Below, one piece after another: positions 11,409-24,276 of a stretch of 64,000 bases of DNA (the stretch's first letter is position 1; each line of letters opens with the position of its first letter). The position numbers and the translations under genes were made by a program. This stretch comes from Moniliella sp. 'wahieum' (lineage: Eukaryota; Basidiomycota; Moniliellomycetes; Moniliellales; Moniliellaceae), in assembly GCA_003971905.1 (NCBI GenBank), contig RSEE01000104.1, positions 150,485 through 214,484 on the forward strand, read 5' to 3'. Under the pieces are notes generated by a model. The model had not been told where the DNA came from. It saw only the letters and a program-made list of their open reading frames with translations, and did no database searches.

Positions 11409-14400
11409 CCTCACGCGCCGTGCCGAGCAGGTATTTGTTCCGTCCTCTTCGGCAATCGAAGCTAATCGGAGAGGAGGCGGTCGAGGGCGTGTGTGTTCGC
11501 AGCGGGGTAACAGTCCCCCTTCGGATATGTGTGTGCGGCGTGGAGACACTCTCCTATAACGAAAGCCACCCACCCCGTCTCAACCGCGCCCACTGGCACC
11601 CCGACACTGCTGCGGGCGCGCCTGTGTCAAGTGCTGCTGCTTTTGTGCAATGTTTTGTGCAATGCATTTCATGGCTACCAATGTGGTCTGCGCGGCAGTT
11701 GGATGGGGGGAGGGGAGGAATCCTGCGTCGCTTCTCTCTCTGACTGGCCCCCCACGGGGACGATGTGTTCGGATCGTTTTTTTTTGCGCCGCGTGTGGGG
11801 GTGTGCACTGCCGTCCGTTGTGTTTTGGGGAGCAGGGAAGGGAAGAAGGGAGCATCCGACAGGAGGAAGAGCGGCAGCCAGCCGACTGCGGCCGTGCGTT
11901 GAGGCGCAGGCAGACGGACGCGATGGTGACTATGCGGAGCATGTGGGATGATGGTTGCACACCCATATAAATACTCTCCCACCTATTATTACTTGCTGTA
12001 TAGCGGCGAGAAGCGTGCAAGGCAGGCGGGGGCACCGGGCAGGGCAGTGCCCCCAGACGGGGTAAACTTTAGACCGTCAAAAGTTCAAGGTGCAATACAT
12101 GTGGGACAGCCAGCACGAGGCCAGTGTGCTGGGCTGCACCTCAGCTGCGTGCTAGCTACTAATCAAGTCAATCCAGTTTTTCTTCACCAGTTGAGCACCA
12201 GAGAAGGCCGTTGCGCATCGCCCGCGTCTTGAGGTGCTGCGTCCGCTGTGCCTTTACCTTCACGCTCCTCCCCTTCTCCCCCTCAGGGAGGCTGCGCCAC
12301 ACCCGGTTCTACTTTGTCACATTGACCGCGCTCGAAGATATATGCTGTGTGAGAAGGCCGCCGCACCACCGTGTGGCCGGCTGCTGATGTGGCGAGGAGG
12401 AGTCGGTGCCTGTTGTGTCCGGGGGGTGAACGTTGAACTGTGCTGCAAACAGCCACAAGGGCAGAGGAGGACTGTGTGTGAACTCGTCTGCCTCATCCTC
12501 GAGAGGATCGCGATGAGAAAAGATGGAGGGCAGAGTGCCCAGCTGCCTCAGGCGCTCACAGTAATGTGGCAAGTGCAGTGTGTGGGTGTGTGGCCCTTCC
12601 TTTGGCCTCAGTACAACCTTTCGTGGCGACAGAAGCAGGCCGAATCCCACGGCGCGTGGGGCCTGCGTGTGCGCAGGCAAGTGGTCGCAAGTCACTAGTT
12701 CCTCCTAGCACTAATCACTACTCTCACATTATTCAATCGAAGAGTCAATATTCCGTTGTCAAAGTATGCTTCAACCTACTCAAGCTTCAAGCTATTCAAG
12801 CTGTTTCAAGCTTCACATGTCACAAGCCTGCGTCTTCCTTAGTTTCCTCCGACGCGTCGTACCGCGCCTGCCAGAACGCTCGTGGGGCAGACGCGTGCAT
12901 CCCTGCAATGTGAGCCGCGTGAGGTATTTTAATCCTGTGCGCCGCGGGAGGCAGAGGAATGGCACACTGGCCTTGTGCTCGCAGTCATTGAGTACGCATC
13001 TACTACTACGAAGCGAAGCGGCACACATTAAGCTGTGCACTTCGACGCGCCCTTCGACCCCCTTCGATGTCGCGTCGATTAATGAACGATATCATCCTGC
13101 CTGCCTCATGCCTCATCGACCTCATCCTCAACCTGTATTAGGCCGTTCCTTACCTCCCAAAGGGGGGCTCTTGTGAGGGCTGCGCGTCATGTAGCTGCGT
13201 AGACCCAGGTTATATACTGAGGCACTATAGACCCGTATCCAAATCTCTCCATCAACTGCATATGATGCGGGTGCATACAGGCATCATGTATACCTGGCCA
13301 ATTGTGCGCGCACGCTGGCGGTCAAAAAAGCGAGCACCGTAACGCTGGATGCACGCACAGTCTTTACAGCGACTGTGCGCAGAATCTCCCTACCTCGACC
13401 CTGCGGCCTCGGGTACACAGGCCCACACAGTCACATTGTCCTGACGTGTTGCATGACCGGCACGACAGTGGCTGCACGAGATGCAATGTGTGCCTAATTG
13501 TATAGTGACTTGTAAAAGCACTTCGCTAGTGGCCATTAAGATGCCTGAGGCCGGGGGCCTGACGCCTGACAGCCGTGCCACCGACGCAGGGTTGCAGTAG
13601 TTGCACTGGGCCCTCCCAAGGAGATGGGATCTTTACGCCACCTGACAAGTGATACGTTTTGATCAACTGTTACCGGCACCCCTATACGGACTTTGATGGG
13701 ATCAGTACTCAGTGTCAGTAAAAGCACACTGCCGCATTGGCCTGCACTTTTGCTTCGCACACTTGTGTGCCCCGCGTTTGCTCGGCCTACCTAGTTTTCC
13801 AATCGATGAGATTGGGAAAGTGTGAAGGGACGAACGCGCGATGAACGTACGATTGGCTTGGACAGGTAATCGAAACCTCCTGCTCCGTGGTGCATGAGGT
13901 GGTGTAGGGAAAGAAGCAGAATTAAGCTTGAGACTGGAATTGCGACCACCCACCTCGCAGCATCGTGCTACTCCTCAGTGTTTTCATGTCCAGCTTTACC
14001 ATTGGCGGGCACATTCAACACGTTCAACATAGTATACACAGTACGTAATAGTCTAGATGCTGCTGCTTCGCGACAGGCGTTTTCTTTTTTCCCACCCGGC
14101 CCCATAGCAATGCTCCTCTCCAGTCACATAAGTCAGATGAGTCAGATGAGTCACACGGATGGGATGGTAGGTGGATTAAGGTGTCTACACCCCGTCTGTT
14201 GGCACCTTGCGTCCTGGGCCTGATGCCTGATGCATGAAACCAACAAAAGGCACGGCACGCAGAGCTAACCAAAAAGTGAGGGGCAGTGTCATGGCATCAT
14301 TAAGCTTCTTTCGAGTTATCTAGAAAAGTCATCATCCATTCAGTGTGAGCACGCGAAGGAGCTCCACCAGCCAATGATCTCCCACTACACAAATTCAACG

Positions 14401-16312
14401 AGCGAGAGGGGGGAGGAGTAATATTCGGTGCTATAAGGTGATGCTGCGCCTGACAGAGAAGGCGTCCGGCCTCGCCACTTATACAGTTTTCATCTACCCA
14501 ACACCTATTACGTACATAAAATGCTCTTTTCCTGCCAGGGCTGGTCAATAACCTTTTAGTGACTCTCACGGGCGGTCATCACCACCACCGCTGCCGGCCT
14601 TCTCAGTCATCAAATCGTCAAATCAGTTTGATGCGTATTGTCGGTTGGCAAAACGATTCGGCCACACTTTCAGGCATAGTAATACCGAGAGGTGTACTCC
14701 CCGTTCCTTACATGTTCTTGGTTAACAATCAAGCTTTCCTTCACTCACTCTGTGACTTCAACACGTCCACTTTGTAATATTTCTGCACCACAATCCTCGT
14801 CGGATCATTCGCACTAACACAAACCCGCCTTATATAATAGTGTGTGTCATCTTCGTAGCAGTCGTCACTGGCAACTTTTCCCCTCCGCCTTTTGGCACAC
14901 CTTAACGATCAAACGCAGCTCTACCAATAGTCAAGCACCTGACGTGCGCGGCATATATATAGGCCAATGCCGGGCTCAGCGCGCTGACGCTGAGACTTGG
15001 GGCCGCGTTACACGTTTCGACTTTTGGCCACTGTCACATGCGCCTGTCACTCATGTCACATGTCACATGCGAGTTGGACAGCTGGACAAGACCCTGGCGT
15101 CTCATCCCATGCATTCGGGTACGTGTACGGAGTGTGTGTTTGCTGACTGTCGTGGATCGAAGTGGATTTGGTGTGGGCGGGCGGGGCATGCCGTAGTAGT
15201 TCGGATAGACAGACGGTGCGCTTTGAAGCAACGCACGAAAAGGCTTCCGCGGCCGCCGAGACAGAGGAGGGGGGAGGGGAGAGGTCGTCGAAAACGTATG
15301 CGGTGGCGGCGTTGGCCTCTGGATTGGAAGCCTATCATTCTACAAATCTTTTGGTGGGCGACGCACCCGGGCAAGTACACAACTGCTGACGCAGCTCACC
15401 TTGCACGATGCCATGGTGTGCCGATTGAAAGATGGAAATGCGAGCCAACAGTAGTCCGCGGAGTGCGGTGCATGGAGCAACCGATGGGCACGTGCGGTGA
15501 GCGCCGTAGTACGCCGTCGGAGTACTCCATCCAACCTGCCGACAGACGACCTGGTGTGCGGGACGATGCAACAACACGCATGTGTGCGGGGGGGGAGCAA
15601 GCAGGAAGGGGCAGACGACGGGGCGGAGGCTCACGGTGGCGAGTAGGACGGTAACGCTACGCTTAGGCTAAATGTTAATTGGGCGGCAGCGGCATTTCGG
15701 CCCGGCGCGGCCGCCGAGCGGCGAGGGGCTGTGGATCGGGGAGGGGAGAACGGGGGCGGGAGGCCGCTGTGCGGGTCTGGGACAGCCGAGCTGCTCCCAC
15801 TGTGAGCGCTGAGCCTCTTAGCTCCCAAGTTCAACCCACACGCCCCCCCCCCTCTTCGCCTCGGGCAGCCGGGTATACAAAAGAAGCGCATCCGCACCCT
15901 GTCTCGCGTCATCGATTCATCCATCATCGACATCCTTCTTGCGTTCTCGTCCCGTTCGGACGCGCGCCGGCCTCACGCGTCAGATCGCCGTAGTCAGACC
16001 CGCAAGCCTCAGAGGAGCGACATACGTACACGCCCCCTGGCGCCCAGCGTGTGTTGCGCTCGGGCGGGCGTGCCTGGTGCGTTCGGGGCGGAGCGTGCTT
16101 GCCGAATCGCAGCCGGGGACCTGCAGCATCGCACCCGGCGTGCACGGACCGCACGGACCACAGCACCACAGCACCACAGCCCTGCTTGCGCCTCGTCGTA
16201 GCAGCGCCCAGCGCCCAACACGCGCCCTTCGCTCTCGCCCTTGCGCCTTGCGCCTTGCGCCTTGGCCTGCCCTGACCCCTGACGCCTGAGGCTCAGGTCC
16301 GATGGCGGTGGC
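11409..16312. other. Intergenic region of about 4.9 kb, no supported gene
   Basis: Several ORFs of 100-270 codons are open here on both strands, but none shows a family motif, intron-bounded conservation or codon style like the neighbours. Base composition is closer to even than in the genes. Short word repeats occur, for example CAAGCTTCAAGC runs at 12779-12815 and TCAGATGAGTCAGATGAGTC around 14130-14150. The last 1 kb is GC-rich and probably holds the promoter of the glutamate decarboxylase gene. Confidence 0.6.
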
Positions 16313-16319
16313 TATTTAA
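16313..16319 (+). promoter_or_regulatory. TATA-like box of the glutamate decarboxylase gene
   Basis: TATTTAA is 59 bp upstream of the ATG at 16378, a plausible TATA position for a short fungal 5' UTR. Confidence 0.45.
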
Positions 16320-16340
16320 GCCTCCCCCCTGTGTTCTTCG

Positions 16341-16358
16341 CCCCCCCCCCCCCCCCCC
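16341..16358 (+). repeat. Poly-C tract of 18 bases in a 5' UTR
   Basis: An uninterrupted C18 run lies 19 bp before the glutamate decarboxylase ATG. Its true length is doubtful because homopolymers in this assembly appear to be miscalled. Confidence 0.8.
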
Positions 16359-16377
16359 ACACCACACCCACCACACC

Positions 16378-18208
16378 ATGGGTCTCGCACGCCACGTTGA
16401 CGTTGACGACCTGCTCGCTGCTGCCGCCGATCACGGCCTCACCGTCGCCGGCACCCGGCACACCGATGGGGCTTCCACCCCGTTTGGCGGGCGCTACCGT
16501 GCCTCCACCCTCCCCCACAACTCGATTCCCGACGAGGGCGTGTCGCCGGAAGATGCGCACCAGGTGATTGAGGGCCAGCTGGCGCTCGATGGCAAGCCCT
16601 CGCTCAACCTCGCGTCCTTTGTCTCCACGGACCTCAACGACCCTGGCTTCCGTTTGTTCCGTGTACGTCACCCGCTTGCCCCCCTCGTCTCGCCCGTTTT
16701 TTTGCTTTCCGTTTTGTTCTCCCGCCTGCAAACTGACACTGACTGATGCGCATGCGACGGCCGCCTTGCCCTACTAGGATCACTACAATATCAACTTGGC
16801 CGATGCCGATGAGTATCCCTCCACGGTCATGATCCATGGACGGTGTGTGTCGATGATTTCGGACCTTTGGAATGCGCCGAAAGAGGTGGACGCGAATGGG
16901 AGGCCCGTGCGTGCGCTTGGCACTGCGACCACAGGCTCGTCCGAGGGCATCATGCTCGGTGCGCTGGCGCTCAAGAAACGGTGGCAGCAGCGCCGCAAGG
17001 CCGCTGGCCTGCCCTTTGACCAGCCCAACTTGCTCGTCGGCGCCAACACGCAAGTGTGCGTCGAAAAGGCAGCCAAGTACTTTGACATTGAACTGCGCCT
17101 GGTGCCCGTCAGCGTCGAGTCGAGCTACCGCCTGGACCCGGAAAAGGCGGTTGAGATGGCGGATGAAAACACGATTGCCGTGTACGTGATTGCCGGCTCG
17201 ACCTACACGGGGGCGATTGAGCCGGTCAAGGAGATGAGCGAGCGGCTGGACACGCTGCAGAAGGAAAAGGGCATTGATATTCCGATCCATGTCGATGCGG
17301 CCTCGGGCGGGTTTGTCTTACCGTTTGCCTGGCCCGATTTGGAGTGGGACTTTCGCGTGCCGCGCGTAGCGTCGATCAATGCGTCGGGACACAAGTACGG
17401 CCTGGCGCCGTGTGGCTTGGGAGGGTCATCTGGCGCACGCCCGAGTACCTGCCCAACGAATTGCTCTTCTCGATCGACTACCTCGGCACCGCCGGCGGCG
17501 CCATCGACTTCAACCTCAACTTTTCGCGGCCGGCCGCGCCGATGCTGGTGCAGTACTACAACTTTATCCAGCTCGGCCGCCAGGGCTACCAGGATATTGT
17601 GGCGGCGGACCTGCGCAATGCACGCATGTTTGCGCGCGCGCTGGAGAACAGCGGGTACTACGAGATTGCGTCGGAAGTGCACCTGCCCCGCGGGGGGTGA
17701 GGAAACAGACCCGACAAAGGCCGCCTACTACAAGCCCGCGCTGCCCGTCGTGGCGTGTTCAAGTGGGCCGATGGTTTGTGAGCCAGTACCCGCACTGAAG
17801 GGAAAGCAGGTGGTGGTGCAGACGCTGCTGCGTGCGCGCGGCTGGATCGTGCCCAACTACGGCTGCCCCCAGCCGCTCCACGACACCCAGATCCTCCGCG
17901 TCGTCATCCGCCAGGCCACCACCTCCGACTGATTGCGACGCTGGTGGAGGACATTCTGGACATCACCGACACGATCATCCATGAGTTTGCAGCGGCCGAC
18001 CTGGGCGGCGCAGGCGCGGCGGTGCTCGCGGGGACGTCCCACCTGGCGGTGCCGTCGCCGTCGCCGGGCGGCTCGCGCACGGGCACGCCGTCCACCGCAA
18101 GCACCGCCACTGCACAACCGGCGCAAGAACCGCAACATGTACCTCCCGGCCGTCAGCCAGCCCGACTTGGCCGCGCCGCCGTCCGCGGGCTTTGGCCGGA
18201 CGTGCTGA
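16378..18208 (+). CDS. GAD1: Glutamate decarboxylase (PLP-dependent)
   Basis: It converts glutamate to GABA and CO2 in the cytosol, feeding the GABA shunt and acid or oxidative stress tolerance (family knowledge). Seen: LNLASFVSTDLND early on, DHYNINLADADEYPST, GTATTGSSEGIMLGALALKK, the PLP aspartate block IPIHVDAASGGFVLPF, and the PLP-lysine motif INASGHKYGLA. Then come VIWRTPEYLPNELLF and the C-terminal region GWIVPNYGCPQP. One intron fits exactly: 16663-16777, GTACGT donor, CTACTAG acceptor, joining RLFR to DHYN. Frameshifts are needed near 17425, 17700, 17755, 17775 and 17930. The proposed end at 18208 gives a tail closing GFGRTC, much like other fungal GADs that end in a short Gly/Cys motif; an alternative frame stops at 18219. 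A TATA-like box and a poly-C tract precede the ATG. OTU1 follows on the same strand. Confidence 0.93.
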
Positions 18209-18413
18209 GGGTGGTGTAGAATTGGATATGGATAGGATATGGCATCGAGCACAGGGGTCCGGACGTAGCTGGGGCAGGCCATAATACATCGGGCTGGGGC
18301 ACGTGCTCGTCACGTGCTGCCGGCTGACTGGTGACAAGTAGTGAGTAACTCAGTAGTGGCCAGTGCGAGCACCACCATCTCGGCCCTCGGTCCTGCTGCC
18401 GTTCGGAACCGCC

Positions 18414-19774
18414 ATGATCCGCATCCGGTGTGTCCTGCCTCCCCTGTGCGCTGGGCAGACCCTAACCCGCGCCCCAGCTTCCCCAGCGGCACCGCCACCG
18501 CCCACACCACGCCCGACATGACCCTCGACGACCTCCACGCGCTCGTCTTCAGCCTCACCAACATCCCCCCGACCAGCAGGAGCGTACGTCTTCTCTCCCC
18601 CCCCCCTCCCCCTGCTGGCCTGCCGCGTCCCCCCCAACACCTGCCTTCCCAGTCAAGACAGGCGTCCCCATCCGCTCCCTCGCCTCGCTGCCCCGCGACA
18701 CCCCGCTCTCCGACCCGCGCGTCAGCATCGCCAACCGCAGCCAGGTCATCGTCGCTCCCCCATGGGAACGCTCGTGGAGCAAAGTGTGCCCGTTGCGCCG
18801 GCTGCTGCTGCTGTCTCTACTGCTCCGGCTGCTGCAGCTGCTCCTGCCGACCCTGCGCCGCGCGCCTTGCCCGCCCCCGTGCGCAGCAAGGTGTCCTCCG
18901 CCATGGCCACCGTCCGCGGCTGCGACAGCAGTCGCCGCTGTCGACCAGCGGCCGCCCCCGTCTTCCACCCGGCTGGAGTTGGGGCGCCTGGGCCCGCTCC
19001 TCCGCAGGCTCTTCCCCGCCGTCGGCGCCGGCCAATAGGAAACATTACCGTGCCTTGGGCGATGAGTTTGTCGTGCTCAACATTGTGCCTGACGACAATA
19101 GCTGTCTGTTCACCAGTGCGGCAGTGGTGCTGTCTGGATCGGCGGAGCGCGCAGCAGGCGAGAAACTACGACCCGTACGTCTACTCCTCGTCTCCCTGGG
19201 CTGTCTCGTAATTTCTTCGTCGTTGTGCGTTCCGATGGGCAGGCGACTCTAACGTGGTGTGGTGGCAGTTGTCGCGAACACGATCCTAGCGCACCCCGAA
19301 GAGTACTACTCCGAGGCGTTCCTAGGCCAGCCTACGGAGGAGTACGCTGCGCGGATCCAGCAGCCCAACGTGTGGGGCGGCGCGATCGAGCTGGCCATCT
19401 TATCGGACCAGTTTGGCGTGGAGATTGACAGCATCGATATTGGTACGGGCCGGGTGGACCGGTACGGCGAGGCGAAGCAGTTTTCCCAACGCGTTATCTT
19501 GCCTACAGTGGCATCCACTACGACCCATCCTCCTCCTCCCCAGCCTCGATGCGCCACTGGACTTTGCCACGTCCAAGTTTGATCCCGACCAGGCCGATCG
19601 CGTCATCTCGGTCGTGCTCGAGTTGGCCGACGACCTGCGCCACAAAAAGTACTACACCAACGTCTCCTCTTTACGTTGCGGTGCAAGCAGTGCGGCGCTT
19701 CGCTCGTGGGCGAACGCGGCGCCGTACACCACTCGACCGTCTCGGGCCACACGGATTTCGAAGAATACTCCTAA
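18414..19774 (+). CDS. OTU1: OTU1/YOD1 deubiquitinase with C-terminal C2H2 zinc finger
   Basis: OTU1 is a cysteine protease that trims ubiquitin chains on substrates handled by CDC48/p97, for example in ER-associated degradation. Seen: N-terminal UBX-like fold start MIRIR joined by splicing to FPSGTATAHTTPDMTLDDL, HALVFSLTNIPP, then VPIRSLASLPRDTPLSD. The OTU domain follows with the catalytic motif VPDDNSCLF (Asp and Cys), HPEEYYSEAFLG, WGGAIELAILSDQFGVEI, and YSGIHYD carrying the catalytic His. The end is a zinc finger, LRCKQCGASLVGERGAVHHS, then TVSGHTDFEEYS and TAA at 19772. Introns: 18428-18477 (50 nt, GTGTGT donor, CTAACC branch), 18584-18652 and 19175-19268 (both GTACGT). The first intron defines the start at 18414 better than the longer unspliced frame from 18341. 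A low-complexity linker separates the two domains, and at least three frameshifts are present. Confidence 0.93.
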
Positions 19775-20072
19775 CCTCGCCCGCTGCGGCACTCGTGATC
19801 CCTCTGATGGATCTTCATCCCCGTCTCCCACCCCCACCCTCCCATGCTCCTCCGTATACTCCCTTGCCTCTTCCGTTCCCTTTTCTGTGCGCTGCCGTAC
19901 CCTTTCCTGCCGCACCGTACCCTTCCTCGCCCTTCCTCATCGTGCCCTGCTTTCTCTACACTCTACCCTCCGCCCCCCCCCTTCAGCTTTCATTCAAGAC
20001 TTTCATCATGATCTGTTCGACAGGTGGTTGATCACCAACGCAGACATGGATCATGGACTGGAGAGAATGGGG

Positions 20073-20176
20073 AGACCGACAGACCGACAGAACAACGACA
20101 GACAGACAGACAGACAAGACCAGACAGGTGGTGGCACCGCACCGCAACGCAACGCAACGCAATGCAACGCAATGTA
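20073..20176. repeat. GACA microsatellite followed by GCAAC pentamer repeat
   Basis: GACCGACA/GACA units (20073-20128) and then GCAAC/GCAAT pentamers (20142-20174) fill the space between the convergent OTU1 and UBP15 genes. I see no gene between them. Confidence 0.85.
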
Positions 20177-20185
20177 GCGTGGTGC

Positions 20186-23100
20186 CTAGGACCGGATCTT
20201 GATGCCTTTATCTTGGGTGGGCAGGGAGCGTCCTGAGCGATCGGGGTGGTCGAGGCCGAGCACGTCGTCGGGCTGGAAGCGGTGGTCCCAGAGCACGTCG
20301 GCATCTTCAATGTAAGATGGTTGTTGGTACAGGCTGGTTTGGACCAGGGCGAAGCGGAAGCGAGCGAATTCCTTCTCGGGCACATCCAAGCGCGTCTGGA
20401 GACGCTTCTTGGTCGTGCCAAACGCCTCGCCACGCCGAACGACAAATTTAAATGGATGCCATGCACGCGGTGCACGTCGCGCGAAAAGTGGAACACGTTG
20501 ATCAACTTGTCGTCATCTTGTACACTCACCTCGTCCACCGGTACCTCCTCTGCAAACAGTTCTGCCGCTTCGCCTAGGTTGCCCACCATCTCCCCGCCAC
20601 TCAACTCCTTTTGACTCTTGCCGTTGCTCGCCACCTCAAACAGCCGCAGCCGCCCGTGCCGCCCGCACTCAGCTCCACTTTCTTCCCCACTTCCTCGGCC
20701 AGATCGTGCACCGTCTTGGTCCGCGGCAGGAGGAACCGGTGCTCTTCCTCCTCCTTGTTGTGCGCGCCCGTCCAATAAACCCGGATGCTGCGCTTGGTCT
20801 CCAGCTCTACAATGCTCACGTCCACAACTCGTAGTACAACAGCGACGCCGAGCCTTGGAGGTAGCTCAAGCTGACAATTTCACCCACGGTCTGGTTGGCC
20901 GAGCGCTTGATCACCGTTTTGGGCGTGCCATTCGGCCCATTGGCAATGACAAACCGGATCTTGAGCGGGTCGTGCTTCAGCAGCTCGCCGGCCTTGGCGG
21001 ACATGAGGTCGTACGTCATCTTTTCGACAGGGTCAGGCACACTTCTTGCTTGGCCGTGGGCGTAGGCGTGCGCGGCTTGAAGAGAACCTTGATTTGGTTT
21101 TGCAAAAAGTCGTAAAACTGTACCGGGTTCGAGTACATCGACTGGACCTCCAAGTCATGCACGTCGCGCTCAGGCAAGTCCATCTGGAAACACACAATGT
21201 CCCCATCTTGAATCTCGGACGCGCGGAAGGTGAGGTAGGCTTCATCTGCTCAATCATCCCGGGCTTGATCTCCTCGTAGAGTTTGACTGCCGTCGTAGGC
21301 GGCCAGCGCATGCGCTGGTTGATGGTCGTCGCCAAGTCGCCCACGTTTTGCTCTCGTTTTGCACATACACCGTCCTAGCCCCTGCAGCGTCTGGCCAAAC
21401 ACATCAAAGTACTTGAGAAACACCATCGACGTGCCACCCACCGTACCGCCGCGCGCATCAAACTCGGCCAACTTCTCCGCGTCGAGCTCAGAAAGTCGAA
21501 GGTCCGTCTGCCGCGACGCCATCTTCTCCCGCACCATCTCCATCGTCAAGCTCGCATCCGACTCGGGCACCACATTGTCCGGTCGGATCGTCTTGTTCTG
21601 TCGGTTGACCAACACCCAAAACCGAATGTCCGACTCGGGATGCTTAAAGTGCTCCGCCATCCGCGCCTTGAACACCACAAACGGCTCGTCTTTTTTCACC
21701 CGAAACGTGGCAGCTCCGAGGCGGGCAGGGTACGATCGTCAAAGGTGGCCAAGTCAAAGCCCTGGTGCTTGCGGAAGGTAGATTCGGTCACGAGCTTGAC
21801 CGTCATGTACAAATGCTGTTCCTCCCGTTCTTTGCGTTTGGTTTCGAGCAACCGACGTTCCTCTTCCAGCCGCTTGCGCAGGTGCACCGGTGTCATCTCG
21901 GCCGTCAGCGGCGCCAGCACTTGTTCATACGCAGCCGCACGCAGGTACACCAGCATACGCATTGGTCAACCGCTTAAACCCTTCCTGCAGCGGCCGCACC
22001 CCGGGCCCAGCCAGTGGTTCCCCACCATAGTTGTCCTCCAGCACCTCCTTGACCGTCACGGGCGTCACCCGGTCGTCGTCAAACTTGAACCAGCCACTGT
22101 CGCGGGTCGGCTTGATCAGGGCAAAGTAGTGGCCGCCATTCAGGTCGCCCGAATGGACAAGCACGCCGTGCAGGTGGTAGGTCCAGTCCTCCTCCGCACC
22201 CGCTGGTCCCTCCTTGTCGACAAACGGAGCCAGGTCGATGCTGAGCGGGAACTCGTGGCGGTCATTGATCTTGACCATCGCGTCCTTTTCCACATTGTAT
22301 TCAAACCGTTTGAGTTGGAGGTGCAGAACAGGTGGGAAGGACTGGAAAGTAACGCCTTTGATGGCTGGTTGCAGACCATAGCCATCGGCTTGGTACTTGT
22401 TTTCCCCGTCCAGCCGCTCGGCCGCGACATAATCTTTAAACGAGTCCTCCAGCGTCTTGATGCCCTTGACGTTGAGTTGGACGTCGGAAAAGGTCTCGAC
22501 GCGCGAAGAAGAGTAGTTGACCTGGGTGCAGGTAATGTACGTTCGCATCTTGCCCGTAAACAACTTTTCAATCGACCCATCCGCCTCGGTGCCCTTCATC
22601 TGCGTCTCGAGCTTGTCTTGCAAGACCCGGTTGAACTCTTGCACGTCATGCTGCAGGAAACTGTCGAGCGAGCGCCAGCCAAAGCTTTTGGTCAACTCGG
22701 TCGTGCTCACGGGAAGGTCGGAGGTCTGGAGCTGGTAAAAGCCGCTGCAGCGCGAGCGGCACACTTTCCGATGGCGTATCGTGCTCAGTCGGAATCTGGT
22801 ACACCGCTTTGCGGAAGGCGGGGGTAAGGAAGAGGGATTGGAGCAAGGAGTTCATGTAGCATGTGGCGCCCTGGTTCTTGATGCCAACAAAGCCAGTTTC
22901 CTTCTTCGAGTCGTAGTTTGGCAAAGTTGTGCCACAGCACCCGGTCGGGTCCTTGACCACGCGCACAAACGCACTGATGCGTGCCTTGCCATTCTCGAGG
23001 ATCGGCCGCGCGCGCCTTCGCCCGGGGCCAGCAGTTTCTTGAGCTCACTGAAGCGGGTGAACCCCCAGTCCATCTCCTCCTGGGTGAAGCGGTGGTGGGC

Positions 23101-23713
23101 AAGGCTGCTGACAAAGATGGTGGGGTCGGTGGGGTTGGAGATGACAAGCGAGAACTGGGCACAGACGTGCCAGCCCTCGGGCTTGTCCTTGGCGCCGGCA
23201 TAGTCGAGGTAGAGACTGACCATGTCGTTCGGCTGGCCATGCGAGTTGCCAAAGGGGAAGAGAAGGATGCGCCACCGATGGCCGCCGCATTCAAACTCGG
23301 GGCCGGTCAGGCGTTGCGGCAGCGTGTCCCACTCGGGCACATCCCAATGGTACACGGCCTCGGCCTCGGCCTCCAGGCCGTAGTCGGCGAGATGGGTCTG
23401 GGCAAAGACGTGCTCGTCGGTGACGGCGGGATGGGGTCGTCGGACACGGGCGCGAGGGCCGAGGTGGGGGCGGGGGTGGCGGTCGGGGTCGAGGCAGGGC
23501 AGGGGCAGGGGCAGGGGCAGGAGGAGCAGGAGCAGGGCAGGGCAGAAGCAGGGCAGATGCTGGTGGCGGCGTTCCGGACGCAGAGGACTGCGGTTTGGAC
23601 GACTGCGGAGGGAGGGCAGGCGGTCAGCAGACGGGCAGGCACAGCGAGGGCAGAGGGCCACGTACGGTGCGCGCGGGGGCGGCGGGGGCGCTGTCGAGGG
23701 CGGGGCGGGTCAT
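20186..23713 (-). CDS. UBP15: UBP15/USP7-type ubiquitin-specific protease
   Basis: A large cysteine deubiquitinase. Seen from the N-terminus: MATH/TRAF-like domain (about 23400-23000; [39 protein letters not shown]). Next is the USP catalytic domain: Cys box [51 protein letters not shown], and His box [18 protein letters not shown] with the acidic [12 protein letters not shown]. Finally there are ubiquitin-like repeats ([32 protein letters not shown]) to the C-terminal [14 protein letters not shown]. This is the USP7 architecture, and the size of about 1,150 residues fits the family. A clean phase-0 intron (23603-23665, GTACGT donor, CTGAC branch) joins a short first exon starting [10 protein letters not shown] to SSKPQSSAS, which sets the start at 23713. 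About ten frameshifts break the frame. The gene is convergent with OTU1. Confidence 0.95.
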
Positions 23714-23987
23714 CGGCGGCGGGGGCCGGAGCGGGAGCGGGGCGGGAGGGAGAGCGGGTCGGCGTCGGGGCGGGTGAGTTGGTGCTCGACGGCGCATGCG
23801 ATGATGGCGACCATGGGGCTGTCCTCGGGGAGGACGAGGGTGGTGAGGTCCTGCTGGACGGCCCAGTCGACCAGGCGGCCTTGGAGGCGCCGGGGCGGGG
23901 GCCGGCGTTGAGGTCGGCGATGGCCTGGAGCTGCTGGGTGTGGAAGAGCTGCCAGGTGGTGCGCAGCTGGTCGGGCGTGGGGGGCAT
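23710..23987 (-). CDS. Hypothetical small protein or 5' extension upstream of UBP15
   Basis: With one frameshift near 23885 the minus strand encodes about 90 residues: MPPTPDQLRTTWQLFHTQ, AIADLNAGPRPG, then RLVDWAVQQDLTTLVLPED and MVAIIACAVEHQLTRPDADP, ending at a TGA that overlaps the proposed UBP15 ATG. The sequence looks like real protein (helical, non-repetitive), unlike neighbouring shadow frames, but I do not recognise it. A stop overlapping the next start is odd for a fungus, so it may be the true N-terminal exon of UBP15, joined by a shift or intron I cannot see, or a separate small gene. It lies between the divergent UBP15 and URM1. Confidence 0.35.
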
Positions 23988-24276
23988 GGCGGTGGGGGTG
24001 GCGGTGGTGGGGTGGAGATGGCGTGGTGGTGGTGGAGATGGCGGGGGGGGTTGAGGGTGCTGGCGCGGCGCTGGCCGAGCTGAGCCGAGGGGAGCGTGGC
24101 GCGGGGAGCGGTGAGGCTGCGCTGCCGAAGGAAGGAACGGCACGTGCGTCGCTTTGCACCGAGGGGGGGGGGGGGTCGTTTCTTCTGCCGGACGCGTCAC
24201 ATGACTGCGTTACGTCAGCGCAGCGCCCCAGTATAACCCACCGAGGGGGATTTTCTGTCGTGTCCCATTAACCGCC

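Noticed and set aside
14842-15654. 270-codon plus-strand ORF upstream of GAD
   Set aside because: No recognisable domain, no promoter or intron pattern, Arg/Trp-rich shadow-like composition. Left out for lack of support.
16050-16290. Possible gene in the GC-rich stretch before GAD
   Set aside because: Frames are short and repeat-like (GCACCACA, GCGCCTTGC runs); the position fits the GAD promoter.
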